The notes under the pieces were generated by a model, which saw nothing but the letters and a program-made list of their open reading frames with translations, was not told the origin of the DNA and ran no database searches. From positions 4,588,001 through 4,652,000 of the forward strand of contig NZ_JBMHJM010000001.1 of NCBI RefSeq assembly GCF_049747295.1: a DNA stretch of 64,000 bases, written 5' to 3'. Made by a program: the position numbers and the translations under genes. Position 1 is the first letter of the stretch; each line of letters starts with the position of its first letter. Below, in pieces: positions 50,053 to 58,931 of this stretch. Source of the DNA: Afipia sp049747295. GTDB lineage: Bacteria > Pseudomonadota > Alphaproteobacteria > Rhizobiales > Xanthobacteraceae.

Positions 50053-51246
50053 TCAGGCGCGCAATTGCAGCACTTCAGCAGCAGGCTTGCCATTTGCGTC
50101 CAGGCCGGTCTTTGCGGAATAGACGACAACGCGGTTACGACCGCTGCGCTTGGCGTCATACAAAGCAGTATCAGCCTCGCGCAGAAGGCCGGCAAGATCG
50201 GGTTGCCCGTTGACGCTGTATGAAATGCCTGCGCTGACCGTATTGGTGAACGGACCTGCGGGTGACTGGAAACGCCATTCGGCAAAGCTCTGACGCATGC
50301 GTTCGGCCACCACGGTCGCGGCAGCGACATTCGCACCGGGCAGGATCACCGCGAATTCCTCGCCGCCGAGACGAGCGGCGATGTCGCCATCGCGGATACT
50401 GGCCTCCAGCAGTGCGCCGAACCGCTGCAGCACGACGTCGCCGATCTCGTGGCCATGGCGGTCGTTCACCGGTTTGAAGTGATCGATATCGAAAACGATG
50501 GCGGCAACGGGAGCCGGAAGGTTTTGGGTGCGGTCGAGCAGGGCGCGGCGGTTGGACAGTCCGGTCAGAACGTCGGTTTCGGCGTTGCGCTTGTGGCGTC
50601 GCGCATCGCGCACCTGATTGAGGCCGAGCGACAGCGCGCCCATGGATGCGATGCTGGCGAGGGAAACACCGAGATTGATGTTCTCCGCCCAGGTTTCCGG
50701 CGCATGCCCCATCACCCAGCTCTGGTCGTGAATCAGGACAACGGCGCACAACACGAACGAAAGGCCTGTCAGTGCGTAGAGGCCGGAGAGGGTGATGATC
50801 AGCAGCGGAGATTCCGCGCGCCAGCGCCAGTAATCCCATGACGTATAAAACAGGATGGCGGCCGCACCGAAATTGAACACGATGTAGGAGATGCCGTCAT
50901 ATCCCTGCAACATGGGGATCGCCATGACAGCAGTCGTCACGGAGGCGACAAACGCCATCGTTCCGAGCGGCAGAACGCCGGTCCGGAATTGATAGCCCGC
51001 GCCCATCAGGAAAGTGAGACCGGCGAGCAGCGTGCCAAAGGCCAGCACACCCACGGGCGGATGAAATTGCGTGACAAAGTGGCTGTAAATCAGAAGGCTG
51101 ATCACGATCAGCAGTGCGCCGATGGCCCATGTCATCAATACACGATCACTGCGAGAGACCAGCCAGCTCACAAAGAATGTGAACGCGAGGCCAGCGCTGC
51201 AAAAACTCAGCGCAACAAGCAGGGAATTGTAGTCGATGACGATCAT
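50053..51246 (-). CDS. membrane-bound diguanylate cyclase
   Basis: A 397-residue protein: seven or so hydrophobic helices (about 5-205) forming an unidentified sensor, then a GGDEF domain with GGEEF at 294-298 and the inhibitory I-site Arg285-x-x-Asp288 (RDGD). It should make cyclic-di-GMP with product inhibition. It is convergent with the GAF-GGDEF-EAL gene, 27 bp apart. Confidence 0.9.
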   Translation of the reverse strand: MIVIDYNSLLVALSFCSAGLAFTFFVSWLVSRSDRVLMTWAIGALLIVISLLIYSHFVTQFHPPVGVLAFGTLLAGLTFLMGAGYQFRTGVLPLGTMAFVASVTTAVMAIPMLQGYDGISYIVFNFGAAAILFYTSWDYWRWRAESPLLIITLSGLYALTGLSFVLCAVVLIHDQSWVMGHAPETWAENINLGVSLASIASMGALSLGLNQVRDARRHKRNAETDVLTGLSNRRALLDRTQNLPAPVAAIVFDIDHFKPVNDRHGHEIGDVVLQRFGALLEASIRDGDIAARLGGEEFAVILPGANVAAATVVAERMRQSFAEWRFQSPAGPFTNTVSAGISYSVNGQPDLAGLLREADTALYDAKRSGRNRVVVYSAKTGLDANGKPAAEVLQLRA

Positions 51247-51289
51247 TTCCCAGTCGTACGTGAAGAGCTTAAAATGTCAGTGAAGACAA

Positions 51290-51362
51290 GTGTGGTGGTT
51301 CAGAAGTTCGCTTCATTTTCTCTGCACTTTCTCTGCGCGTCCTTAAAGCGAACTTCTGAACC
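51290..51362. repeat. dispersed palindromic repeat, copy 3
   Basis: GGTTCAGAAGTTCGCTT (51297-51313) and AAGCGAACTTCTGAACC (51346-51362) form a perfect 17-bp inverted repeat around a 32-nt loop, with GTGTGGT before the left arm and ACTAG shortly after the right arm (51371-51375). Confidence 0.7.
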
Positions 51363-51388
51363 TAACCCATACTAGAATCATAGATTTA

Positions 51389-51464
51389 CTAGTGTCCTCT
51401 CGAATCCAAAGTCCTCTACGGAGCGCGCTGCACGATGAGGCGGACTTTGGATTCGGGACACTAG
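51389..51464. repeat. dispersed palindromic repeat, copy 4 (best formed)
   Basis: CTAGTGTCC, TCT, CGAATCCAAAGTCC on the left and GGACTTTGGATTCG, G, GACACTAG on the right give a nearly perfect inverted repeat of about 23 bp with CTAG at both ends. It follows copy 3 by 26 bp. Confidence 0.7.
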
Positions 51465-51589
51465 GGATTAAGGAGGGTTAAATACCCGTACCGGTCTTTA
51501 TCGCCTTGTCAACCTTGTGCGCTTAGGCATCAACAGGCGCGAGCCGGAAATGTCCGATATCGGACGAAAATACGCGCGTGTGGGGCTGG
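51465..51589. other. short gap between the repeat pair and ccoS
   Basis: Between the end of the repeat (51464) and the stop of ccoS (51590) I see no gene. The sequence AAGGAGGGTTAAAT near 51470 looks like a ribosome site but no ORF follows. Confidence 0.3.
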
Positions 51590-51784
51590 TCAGGTGTGGT
51601 GAGACGGCTTGTCGCCGCGTGCAGGGGCCGTATCTCCCGGGCCATCGCGGTCTTCGAACAGGATGCGTTCTGCTGCGCCTGCGAGGTCGTCATATTGGCC
51701 GCTCCGCAGCGACCACATGAAGGCGCCGAGCGCGACGGCGCCGAGCGCGAGCGCAATGGGGATCAAGTAGAAGAAATCCGTCAT
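51590..51784 (-). CDS. ccoS: cbb3 oxidase assembly protein CcoS
   Basis: A 64-residue protein with one N-terminal membrane helix (FFYLIPIALALGAVALGAFMW) and the CcoS pattern SGQYDDLAGAAERILFEDRD. CcoS is needed to insert haem and copper into the CcoN subunit of cbb3 oxidase. It overlaps the end of ccoI by ATGA and ends the operon. Confidence 0.9.
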   Translation of the reverse strand: MTDFFYLIPIALALGAVALGAFMWSLRSGQYDDLAGAAERILFEDRDGPGDTAPARGDKPSHHT

Positions 51785-54057
51785 CGGGCTTTCTCCATCG
51801 CAAGCGTTTGCGACGTGAGATCGATGGAAGACGTATCGGTGGGTTCCTTTCGAGAACGCCAGCCGTGAAGCCGCAGCGCATTGGCGATCACGAGCAGCGA
51901 CGAGGCCGACATCGCCACCGCGGCCACCAGTGGCGTCACATGGCCGAGGATCGCGACGGGCACCGCGATGGCATTGTAGCCGATGGCAAGAATGAGGTTC
52001 TGGCGCACCAGCTGCCGCGCGTTTCGTGCCACTGCAATGGCCTGCGGCACGGCGAGAAGACTGTCGTGCAGGAAGACGAGATCGGCGGCATTGCGTCCGA
52101 CATCGGCAGCGGTTGCCGGCGCCATGGAGGCATGCGCCGCGACAAGCGCAGGCGTATCGTTGAGGCCGTCACCGACCATCAGCACGCGCTGCCCAGCTTT
52201 CGTCAGGTCGACGATATGCTCGGTCTTGTCGGCGGGAGAGACGCCCGCGCGATAGGGAAGGCCGAGATCCGATGCGAGATGCCGCACCGGCTCGTCACGA
52301 TCGCCTGACATGATCTCGACGCGGCATCTCTGATTGGAGATGGCAAGCACCGCCTCCCGGACATCGGGGCGCAGATCGCTGTCGAAACGGAACGCCGCGC
52401 GCAGCCGTCCGTTTTCCGAGAGCACAACACTTGCGGCAGCGGTTCCATCGCACGGATCGGTCAAAGCCCAATCAGCCCGGCCGAGCCGGTAGACCGCCGC
52501 GCCGATGGTGGCCTGTAGTCCGGCACCCGGTTGCTCTGACACCTCGTTCACTGTCACCGGTGTGATGGCATTGTCGCGTCCGGCTGCAGCGAGCGCGCGG
52601 GAATAGGGATGGCGCGAATGGGCGGCGATGGATGTCGCAATCGCCAGTGCGGCGGGATCGATAACATTGCGGTTGATGAGTCGCAGCCGATCCATGGTCA
52701 GCGTTCCGGTCTTGTCGAAGATCACTGTATCGACTTCTGCGATGCGCTCCAGTGCGCCGCCGTCCTTGACCATGACGCCGCTCTCGAACAGGCGCCGCGC
52801 AGCAACCACCTGCACCATCGGCACCGCAAGGCCGAGCGCGCAGGGGCAGGTGATGATCAGCACCGCAATCGCAATGGTTGCCGCGCGATGCAGGTCGCCT
52901 TCCACGATCATCCAGCCGATGAAGGTCAGCAGCGCCGTCAAATGCACGACCGGCGCATAGAGCCGCGAGGCGCGATCCGCGATGCGCCGGTAGACCGAGC
53001 GTCCGGTTTCGGCCGCTTCCATCATCCGCACCATTTCGGCGAGGAATGAGTCTTTCGCGGCGGCCGTGGCGACGATCGTAAGCGGGCCGGTCAGGTTCAG
53101 CGTGCCTGCGGACAGCATGGCGCCGGGTGCGACCAGCTGGGGAAGGCTTTCGCCGGACACCAGCGCGCAGTCGATCTCCGATTGTCCGGTCGCGACCTTG
53201 GCATCGACCGGAACGCGCTCGCCCGCTGCCAGAAGAATATGCATGCCGGGCTGGATCTCGTTGACCGGCAGATAAGCGTGGGTGCCGTCGTCCTGCACCA
53301 CGAGCGCGCCGCGCGAAGACAGGCGCGCCAATCCCCGGACGGCAGTTCGGGCGCGCTCGCGCATCATGTAATCGAGGGTGCGGCCGATCAGCAGGAAGAA
53401 CAGCAGCGAGATCGCCGCATCAAAATAAGCGTGCGCTTCGTGATGGACCGTCTCGTAGAGGCTCATGCCGAAGGCGAGCAGCACACCGATGGAAATCGGA
53501 ACGTCCATGTTGGTCTGGCCATGACGTAAGGCACGCCATGCCGAGGAAAAGAACACGCGGCCGGAATAGACCAGCGCAGGGAAGGCGATCAGCGCCGAAA
53601 TCCAGTGAAACAGGTTGCGCGTTGAATCTTCGGCACCGGACCAGATCGAAACCGACAGCAGCATGATGTTGCTGGCCGCAAATCCGGCGACTGCAAGCGC
53701 GCGGATCAACTCCGTCAGCGTGTTGTCCTTGTTGTCCGCGCTCGTATCGTAGAGATGCGCATCGTAGCCGATCCTGTTGAGCGCCTCCACGAACGGCGCG
53801 GGATCTTTATCCGCCTGCCAGCGGATCGCAACGCGCTTGGTGGAGAGATTGACGCGCGCGTTCTCCACACCGGGCAGCGCGCCGAGTGCGGCTTCAACTT
53901 TGCGGATGCAACCGCCGCAGTGAATCCCCGGAACGGAGAGGTCGGTCTGGCGGATGCCGTCGCCGACGGTGCGGCTCGCGAGCAGCACTTCCTCGCTCGC
54001 GGTCTGTGGATCAGCCATCGCGAGCGCAAGTTCGGCACCGGGCGCACAACAACTCAT
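51781..54057 (-). CDS. ccoI: copper-translocating P-type ATPase CcoI/FixI
   Basis: A 758-residue P1B-type ATPase that delivers copper for cbb3 oxidase assembly. An N-terminal MSCC motif is followed by an HMA domain with GIHCGGC (Cys47, Cys50), then eight membrane helices with the transport motif ITCPCALGL, the phosphorylation motif DKTGT, HSRHPYSRAL and the hinge GDGLNDTPAL. The ATG at 54057 with GGAAG before it is preferred to the GTG at 54075. It is separated from the DUF2189 gene by 45 bp and overlaps ccoS. Confidence 0.95.
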   Translation of the reverse strand: MSCCAPGAELALAMADPQTASEEVLLASRTVGDGIRQTDLSVPGIHCGGCIRKVEAALGALPGVENARVNLSTKRVAIRWQADKDPAPFVEALNRIGYDAHLYDTSADNKDNTLTELIRALAVAGFAASNIMLLSVSIWSGAEDSTRNLFHWISALIAFPALVYSGRVFFSSAWRALRHGQTNMDVPISIGVLLAFGMSLYETVHHEAHAYFDAAISLLFFLLIGRTLDYMMRERARTAVRGLARLSSRGALVVQDDGTHAYLPVNEIQPGMHILLAAGERVPVDAKVATGQSEIDCALVSGESLPQLVAPGAMLSAGTLNLTGPLTIVATAAAKDSFLAEMVRMMEAAETGRSVYRRIADRASRLYAPVVHLTALLTFIGWMIVEGDLHRAATIAIAVLIITCPCALGLAVPMVQVVAARRLFESGVMVKDGGALERIAEVDTVIFDKTGTLTMDRLRLINRNVIDPAALAIATSIAAHSRHPYSRALAAAGRDNAITPVTVNEVSEQPGAGLQATIGAAVYRLGRADWALTDPCDGTAAASVVLSENGRLRAAFRFDSDLRPDVREAVLAISNQRCRVEIMSGDRDEPVRHLASDLGLPYRAGVSPADKTEHIVDLTKAGQRVLMVGDGLNDTPALVAAHASMAPATAADVGRNAADLVFLHDSLLAVPQAIAVARNARQLVRQNLILAIGYNAIAVPVAILGHVTPLVAAVAMSASSLLVIANALRLHGWRSRKEPTDTSSIDLTSQTLAMEKAR

Positions 54058-54102
54058 CGGGCTTCCGTCCTTCACGCGCCGGCAATCAACCGACGCGTAC
54101 TT

Positions 54103-54900
54103 TTAGACTGCAGCTTCGTCCGCCACCGCGCGATAGGCGTGCCACGTGCCGTGTCCGAGCACGGGAAACACGATGATCAGGCCGAGCAATCCGGTGGCGA
54201 GAGAAAGCAAAAACAGCGCGAGCACAATGACGGCCCAGGTCAGCATCACCGGCAGGTTGTTCCAGACCAGCGCCGTGCTCGAACCCATGGCGGTGAGGGC
54301 ATCGACGCGCCTGTCGAGCATCATGGGAACGGAAAACGCGCTGATGGCAAACGAGAACGCCGCGAACAGTCCGCCGATGGCACTGCCGACAATCAGCATG
54401 GCCCAACCTGTCGGCGTGGTGAACAGCATCGGCGCAATGTGCTCGAGGCCGGGGAATGGCACCAGGCCAAAGAACAACGCGTAGACGATCACCGCCGCAC
54501 GCATCCACGTGATCATCAAGAGGCACAGCATCACGCCTGCGAACAGGATCTGTCCGCCCGACTGCGGTCTCACGAAAATCATATTGACGAGGCTGACGGG
54601 GAGGCCTGCTGCGAGGCGGCGGCTCTTCTCATACAGGCCGACAGCGAGGATCGGCCCGACCACCATGAAGCCTGCGAACGCCGGAAACAGGATATAATCC
54701 CAACCCAGGCGAAACATCCCGCCGACGATGGCGACGGACGCGAGGAAGATCAGCAGGCCATAGCTCAGGCTCGTCATCGGCTGCACGGTGAGGTCGTGCC
54801 AGCCTTTGGAAAGCCAGGCGAAGGCGTCGGCTGGCGCGAGCGAGCGGCGCCAGCGGTTTTTCGTCGGCAATGGAGGCATGACGTCCGGGAGAATGGTCAT
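54103..54900 (-). CDS. DUF2189 membrane protein
   Basis: A 265-residue membrane protein with about six helices (roughly 45-65, 70-90, 120-150, 160-185, 195-220, 225-250) and the DUF2189 pattern WLSKGWHDLTVQPMTSLSYGL, GPILAVGLYEKSRR. These proteins are uncharacterised. Here it sits inside the cbb3 operon between the FixH-position gene and ccoI, with its ATG overlapping the upstream stop, so a role in oxidase assembly or membrane copper handling is inferred. Confidence 0.8.
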   Translation of the reverse strand: MTILPDVMPPLPTKNRWRRSLAPADAFAWLSKGWHDLTVQPMTSLSYGLLIFLASVAIVGGMFRLGWDYILFPAFAGFMVVGPILAVGLYEKSRRLAAGLPVSLVNMIFVRPQSGGQILFAGVMLCLLMITWMRAAVIVYALFFGLVPFPGLEHIAPMLFTTPTGWAMLIVGSAIGGLFAAFSFAISAFSVPMMLDRRVDALTAMGSSTALVWNNLPVMLTWAVIVLALFLLSLATGLLGLIIVFPVLGHGTWHAYRAVADEAAV

Positions 54901-55151
54901 GTCGGTGACTCCACCTGCGCTTTGGGTGTGATGGATGGTTTCGACGAACACGATGACGTCGCTGCACTGAAGCTGGCCGTGCTGCGGCCTTCACCGCGTT
55001 TGACATGCGCGACACAATCCGGCTGCGATGACACGGCCACGTAAACCAGATGCGCGTTGGCGGCGACGAACACGATCAATCCGACGCCGACCGATAGCCA
55101 GACGATGGACTTTGTCTTCCATCTGCCATGGGATGCCGCCACGCCGCTCAT
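54897..55151 (-). CDS. small membrane protein in the FixH/CcoH position
   Basis: An 84-residue protein with a single helix (VWLSVGVGLIVFVAANAHLVYVAV, read in two parts) and a polar tail with Cys residues (SQPDCVAHV and SSCSSKP). It stands where ccoH/fixH usually is but is about half its usual length and lacks the YYDK-type periplasmic motif. It may be a functional replacement. It overlaps ccoP and the DUF2189 gene by 4 bp on each side. Confidence 0.65.
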   Translation of the reverse strand: MSGVAASHGRWKTKSIVWLSVGVGLIVFVAANAHLVYVAVSSQPDCVAHVKRGEGRSTASFSAATSSCSSKPSITPKAQVESPT

Positions 55152-56029
55152 GGGTTGGGTGTCCTCTGATCGACCAGATAGAGCGCCAGGATCTTGCGAT
55201 CGAGCGGCGTCAGCCGGCCATCCCATGAGGGCATGTGGCCCTGCCGTCCGTTCCACACCGTGTTGGTGACGGTCTGCGTGTCGCCGCCATAGATCCAGAA
55301 TGTGTCGGTGAGGTTCGGCGCACCCATGTCGCTCTTGCCCTTGGCGTCCTCGCCATGACATGCGGCACAGTTGGCGGCGAACACGTCCTTCCCGGCGTCG
55401 ATATCGCCGGGTTTTACTGTCTTCGCGGAGGCCGGATCGGACAGCGACCGCACGAAGGCCACCACCTTGTCGACTTCGGCCGGCTTGATGATCCCGTCAT
55501 GGCCGAAGGCAGGCATCTGCGAGGTGCGGCTGTCGGGATGCGGCGAGTTGATGCCGACGCGGATGGTCTCGGCAATGGCTTCCGGATCGCCGCCCCATAG
55601 CCATGAGGCCGTGGTCAGATTGGGGAAGCCGGAGCCGCCCTTGGCGTTGAGGCCATGGCACACGGCGCAATTGTCGCCGAACAGGGTGCGGCCGGTTGTG
55701 CGCACGGTCTTCATCAGCGCGGCGTCGGCTTGAATGTCCTGATAGCTCTTGGTCTCGATCTGTTTGGTCCACGCGCTGCGGCCGAGCGCTGCCTGCTTCA
55801 GCGAATCCTGCACGACGTTGCGCTGATCGAAGCCGAGCAGGCCCTTGGTGTAGCTGACGCCGATGGGCCATGCGGGCATCAGCACCCAGTAGCCGACCGA
55901 GTAGAGAAAAGCGATCAGCAGGAAAAAATACACCGCGCGCGGAACGGGCGTGTTCAATTCCTTGATGCCGTTCCACTCGTGCCCGGTGGTGAGATAACCG
56001 GTGTACTTGTCGCGTTCTTCTACCGCCAT
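55148..56029 (-). CDS. ccoP: cbb3 oxidase dihaem subunit CcoP
   Basis: A 293-residue dihaem cytochrome c subunit. One membrane helix (about 32-52) is followed by two cytochrome c domains with CAVCH (Cys121, Cys124, His125) and CAACH (Cys221, Cys224, His225). It passes electrons from cytochrome c to CcoO/CcoN. It overlaps ccoQ and the downstream small gene. Confidence 0.95.
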   Translation of the reverse strand: MAVEERDKYTGYLTTGHEWNGIKELNTPVPRAVYFFLLIAFLYSVGYWVLMPAWPIGVSYTKGLLGFDQRNVVQDSLKQAALGRSAWTKQIETKSYQDIQADAALMKTVRTTGRTLFGDNCAVCHGLNAKGGSGFPNLTTASWLWGGDPEAIAETIRVGINSPHPDSRTSQMPAFGHDGIIKPAEVDKVVAFVRSLSDPASAKTVKPGDIDAGKDVFAANCAACHGEDAKGKSDMGAPNLTDTFWIYGGDTQTVTNTVWNGRQGHMPSWDGRLTPLDRKILALYLVDQRTPNP

Positions 56030-56190
56030 GGCCCATCCTCATTGCGCAGGATCGACTTCGCGGCGCGATCGAACGTCTTCTGGTTCGACGGCCAGTAGGC
56101 ATAGACGACAACGATGATCGCGAGGGCGATCAGATAGAACAACCCGAACGATTTCGAGAACCACACCAGCATGTCGTGTTCGAGATCCAT
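56020..56190 (-). CDS. ccoQ: cbb3 oxidase subunit CcoQ
   Basis: A 56-residue protein with one membrane helix (SFGLFYLIALAIIVVVYAYW) and the C-terminal CcoQ pattern PSNQKTFDRAAKSIL. It stabilises the oxidase complex. It is between ccoO and ccoP, starting 3 bp past ccoO and overlapping the start of ccoP. Confidence 0.9.
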   Translation of the reverse strand: MDLEHDMLVWFSKSFGLFYLIALAIIVVVYAYWPSNQKTFDRAAKSILRNEDGPWR

Positions 56191-56192
56191 GA

Positions 56193-56924
56193 TCACCTCG
56201 CTGCATCCGCGATGGATTTATGCGCCGCGTCGGTCAAGCGACCGAGTATCTGGAGATAAGCAACCAGCGCGTCCATCTCGGTCAGGTCGGCGGGCTTGCC
56301 GTCAAAGGCGCGAACCGTGGTGGCCTTGCCGTAGCGCTGGGTCACGCCATCGGCGAAGGGCGAGTCCGGAGCGGCCTGACCGTAGGCGTCCTTGCTCGCA
56401 TTCGCGATCATATCGTCGGTGTAAGGTACGCCGACGGCGCGCTGGGCTTTCAGGTGCGCGCTGAGATCGTCGGTGCGCAGCGCTGTTTTCAGCAGCCACG
56501 AATAGGCGGGCATGACGGAGACGGGAAGCACATCGCGCGGATTGTTGAGGTGGGCGACATGCCATTCATCGGAATATTTGCCACCGACGCGTGCGAGGTC
56601 CGGCCCCGTGCGCTTCGAGCCCCACAACATCGGGTGATCGTATTTCGATTCAACGGCGAGGGAGTAGGGCCCGTAGCGTTCGACCTCGTCCCGTAGCGTG
56701 CGGATCATCTGCGAGTGACAGGCGTAGCAACCCTCACGGATGTAGATGTTGCGGCCTGCGAGTTCGAGCGGCGTATAGACGCGCATGTCGGGCGCATCCT
56801 CCACCGTCTGATGGATGGTGAAGAGCGGGGCGATTTCCACAAGGCCGCCGATGCTCGCCACGAAGATGATGCCGAGCGTGAGGCCGATGGCTTTGCGTTC
56901 CAGCCGATAGTGCAATCCGAACAC
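56193..56924 (-). CDS. ccoO: cbb3 oxidase monohaem subunit CcoO
   Basis: A 243-residue membrane-anchored monohaem cytochrome c. An N-terminal helix (about 11-32) is followed by the haem motif CYACH (Cys66, Cys69, His70) in the conserved context GRNIYIREGCYACHSQMIR. It follows ccoN by 3 bp. Confidence 0.95.
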   Translation of the reverse strand: MFGLHYRLERKAIGLTLGIIFVASIGGLVEIAPLFTIHQTVEDAPDMRVYTPLELAGRNIYIREGCYACHSQMIRTLRDEVERYGPYSLAVESKYDHPMLWGSKRTGPDLARVGGKYSDEWHVAHLNNPRDVLPVSVMPAYSWLLKTALRTDDLSAHLKAQRAVGVPYTDDMIANASKDAYGQAAPDSPFADGVTQRYGKATTVRAFDGKPADLTEMDALVAYLQILGRLTDAAHKSIADAAR

Positions 56925-56927
56925 GGC

Positions 56928-58586
56928 TTACTCTCCCGGTTGAAGGACGGGCCTGCCGCCGAGGACCGGCGATGGCATGTCGGCCGCGGATTCATGAACT
57001 TCACGGGCTCCGGATTTGATCGTCATCCAGATGTTGTAGGAGCCGACAATCGCGCCGATCAGGAACAGCAGGCCGCCAACGGCGCGTGCGATGTAATAGG
57101 GGTGCATCGCAATCAGCGAGTCCACGAAGGAATAGGCGAGCGTGCCGCTTTCATTGTAGGTCCGCCACATCAATCCCTGGATGATGCCGGAATTCCACAT
57201 GGCGAAGACGTAGACGACGGTGCCGGCCAGGGCGAGCCAGAAGTGGACCTCGACAAGCCGCGGCGAATACATCCGCTCGCGTTTCCAGAGCCACGGCACG
57301 ATGGCATAGATCGACCCGAACGTGATCATCGCCACCCATCCGAGCGCCCCGGCGTGCACATGGCCGACGGTCCAGTCGGTGTAGTGCGAGAGCGAATTGA
57401 CCGGGCGGATGGCGAGGAATGATCCTTCGAAGGTGGTGATGCCGTAGAACACCGCAGCCACCATCATGAAGCGCAGCGTGGCGTCGTCACGCACCTTGTC
57501 CCACGCGCCGTTGAGCGTCAGCAGCGCGTTGGTGGCGGAGGCCCATGAGGGGATCAGCAGCATCAGCGAGAAGGTCATGCCGAGCGTCTGCACCCATTGC
57601 GGCAGCGCGGTGTAGTGCAGGTGGTGTGATCCCGCCCACATGTAGAAGAAGGTGATGCCCCAGAAGCTGATGATCGACAGCCGGTAGGAATAGATCGGGC
57701 GTCCGGCGCGTACCGGCAGGAAGTAATACATCATGCCGAGGAAGCCGGAGGTCAGGAAGAAGGCGACGGCGTTGTGGCCGTACCACCACTCGGTCATGGC
57801 ATCCTGCACGCCGGAGAATAGCGAGTAGCTCTTGGAGCTGCCGAATGAGACGGGGACCGCAAGGTTGTTGACGATGTGCAGGATCGCCACCACCAGAATG
57901 AAGGCCATGTAGTACCAGTTGGCCACATAGATGTGCGGCTCCTTGCGACGCGCGAGCGTACGCAAGTAGAGGACAAAATAGGTGACCCAAACGACCACCA
58001 GCCAGAGGTCGACGTACCACTCCGGCTCCGCGTATTCCTTGGACTGGGTGATGCCCATCAGGTAACCGGTGACGGCCAGCACGCAGAACAGGTTGTAGCC
58101 GAGCAGCACGAACAACGGGCTGAGTTGATCGGGCAAGCGCGCGCGCGCGGTCCGCTGCAGCACATAATAGGACGTGGCAATCAGCGCGTTACCGCCGAAG
58201 CCGAAGATCACGCTGGTGGTGTGAACGGGGCGCAGCCGTCCGAAGCTTGCCCAGCCTGCGTCGAAGGTGAGATCGGGCTTCACCAAAAGCCACGCCACCC
58301 AGTCGCCGATGAAGAGGCCGAACACAGCCCAGACCATCGCCAGAATGACGCCGAGCCGTGTCGGATCATCGTAATAGCTGTTGAGACGTTCTTCGTCCGG
58401 CTCGGGATCGTAATAGACCGAAATGACCTTGAAGATTCCGGCAAGCGCCACCACCCCGACAAGTGCGCCGTGAATGCCCAGCGGATCGTCTTTGCCCGCC
58501 ACGCCCAGTATCAGTCCGATCAGCGCCATCACCAGCAGGATCAACAGCGCGTACTGACGTTCGGATTTGGTCAGTTGTCCGATCAT
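56928..58586 (-). CDS. ccoN: cbb3 oxidase catalytic subunit CcoN
   Basis: A 552-residue haem-copper oxidase subunit I of the C type with about 12-14 helices. The haem and CuB histidine motifs are present (GGNALIATSY, WYGHNAVAFFLTSGF, AGSHHLHYTALPQWVQ, YTDWTVGHVHAGALGW). It reduces oxygen at low concentration. It is the first gene of the operon. A partial FixK/FNR-type site lies about 185 bp upstream. Confidence 0.97.
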   Translation of the reverse strand: MIGQLTKSERQYALLILLVMALIGLILGVAGKDDPLGIHGALVGVVALAGIFKVISVYYDPEPDEERLNSYYDDPTRLGVILAMVWAVFGLFIGDWVAWLLVKPDLTFDAGWASFGRLRPVHTTSVIFGFGGNALIATSYYVLQRTARARLPDQLSPLFVLLGYNLFCVLAVTGYLMGITQSKEYAEPEWYVDLWLVVVWVTYFVLYLRTLARRKEPHIYVANWYYMAFILVVAILHIVNNLAVPVSFGSSKSYSLFSGVQDAMTEWWYGHNAVAFFLTSGFLGMMYYFLPVRAGRPIYSYRLSIISFWGITFFYMWAGSHHLHYTALPQWVQTLGMTFSLMLLIPSWASATNALLTLNGAWDKVRDDATLRFMMVAAVFYGITTFEGSFLAIRPVNSLSHYTDWTVGHVHAGALGWVAMITFGSIYAIVPWLWKRERMYSPRLVEVHFWLALAGTVVYVFAMWNSGIIQGLMWRTYNESGTLAYSFVDSLIAMHPYYIARAVGGLLFLIGAIVGSYNIWMTIKSGAREVHESAADMPSPVLGGRPVLQPGE

Positions 58587-58770
58587 TGTCTTGCCGCCCC
58601 CAAAACCGGAATCATGATCCGGTCAGCATTGAAGAATGAAAGGTCAGGTCAAATCGATTGGACGAGATGTCCTAGCCTAGAGTTGTTGCCTGAAAGCTGA
58701 AAGTCTTCTTCATCGCGGTGCTCAAAATTCTTGCGACAATGCAAGTCCGTCAGTCTCCTGTGTGCGCGCA

Positions 58771-58784
58771 ATGAGATAGATCAA
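58771..58784 (-). promoter_or_regulatory. partial FixK/FNR-type site upstream of ccoN
   Basis: On the minus strand TTGAT-CTAT-CTCAT: the left half is perfect for TTGAT-N4-ATCAA, the right half keeps TCA only. It lies in the 345-bp gap between divergent ccoN and the Rrf2-family gene, at a distance plausible for oxygen control. Confidence 0.4.
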
Positions 58785-58859
58785 TACCCGTGGGAGGCCG
58801 CTTTGCTGCCCAATAACCCGCGCGGATTTTCAGAAACTCTTTGCCACCGATTCCTTGCT

Positions 58860-58886
58860 AAAAGAAGTATTCCATATATATCTTTT
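58860..58886 (+). promoter_or_regulatory. inverted repeat upstream of the NsrR-like gene
   Basis: AAAAGAAGTAT-n5-ATATATCTTTT: the 11-bp arms match in 9 positions. It lies about 45 bp before the start and recalls the AAGAT..ATCTT form of NsrR sites. Probably an autoregulatory operator. Confidence 0.45.
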
Positions 58887-58931
58887 ATACCGCTTTTTCC
58901 CCGCTGCGGATATCATCCGAAAGGATAGGGC

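Noticed and set aside
53755..55044. A 429-codon open frame on the plus strand
   Set aside because: It is antisense to ccoI, the DUF2189 gene and the FixH-position gene, has extreme His/Arg/Gln composition and no family features.
58731..58928. A 65-codon plus-strand frame upstream of the NsrR-like gene
   Set aside because: Starts at TTG, has no ribosome site and covers the likely regulatory region of two divergent operons.
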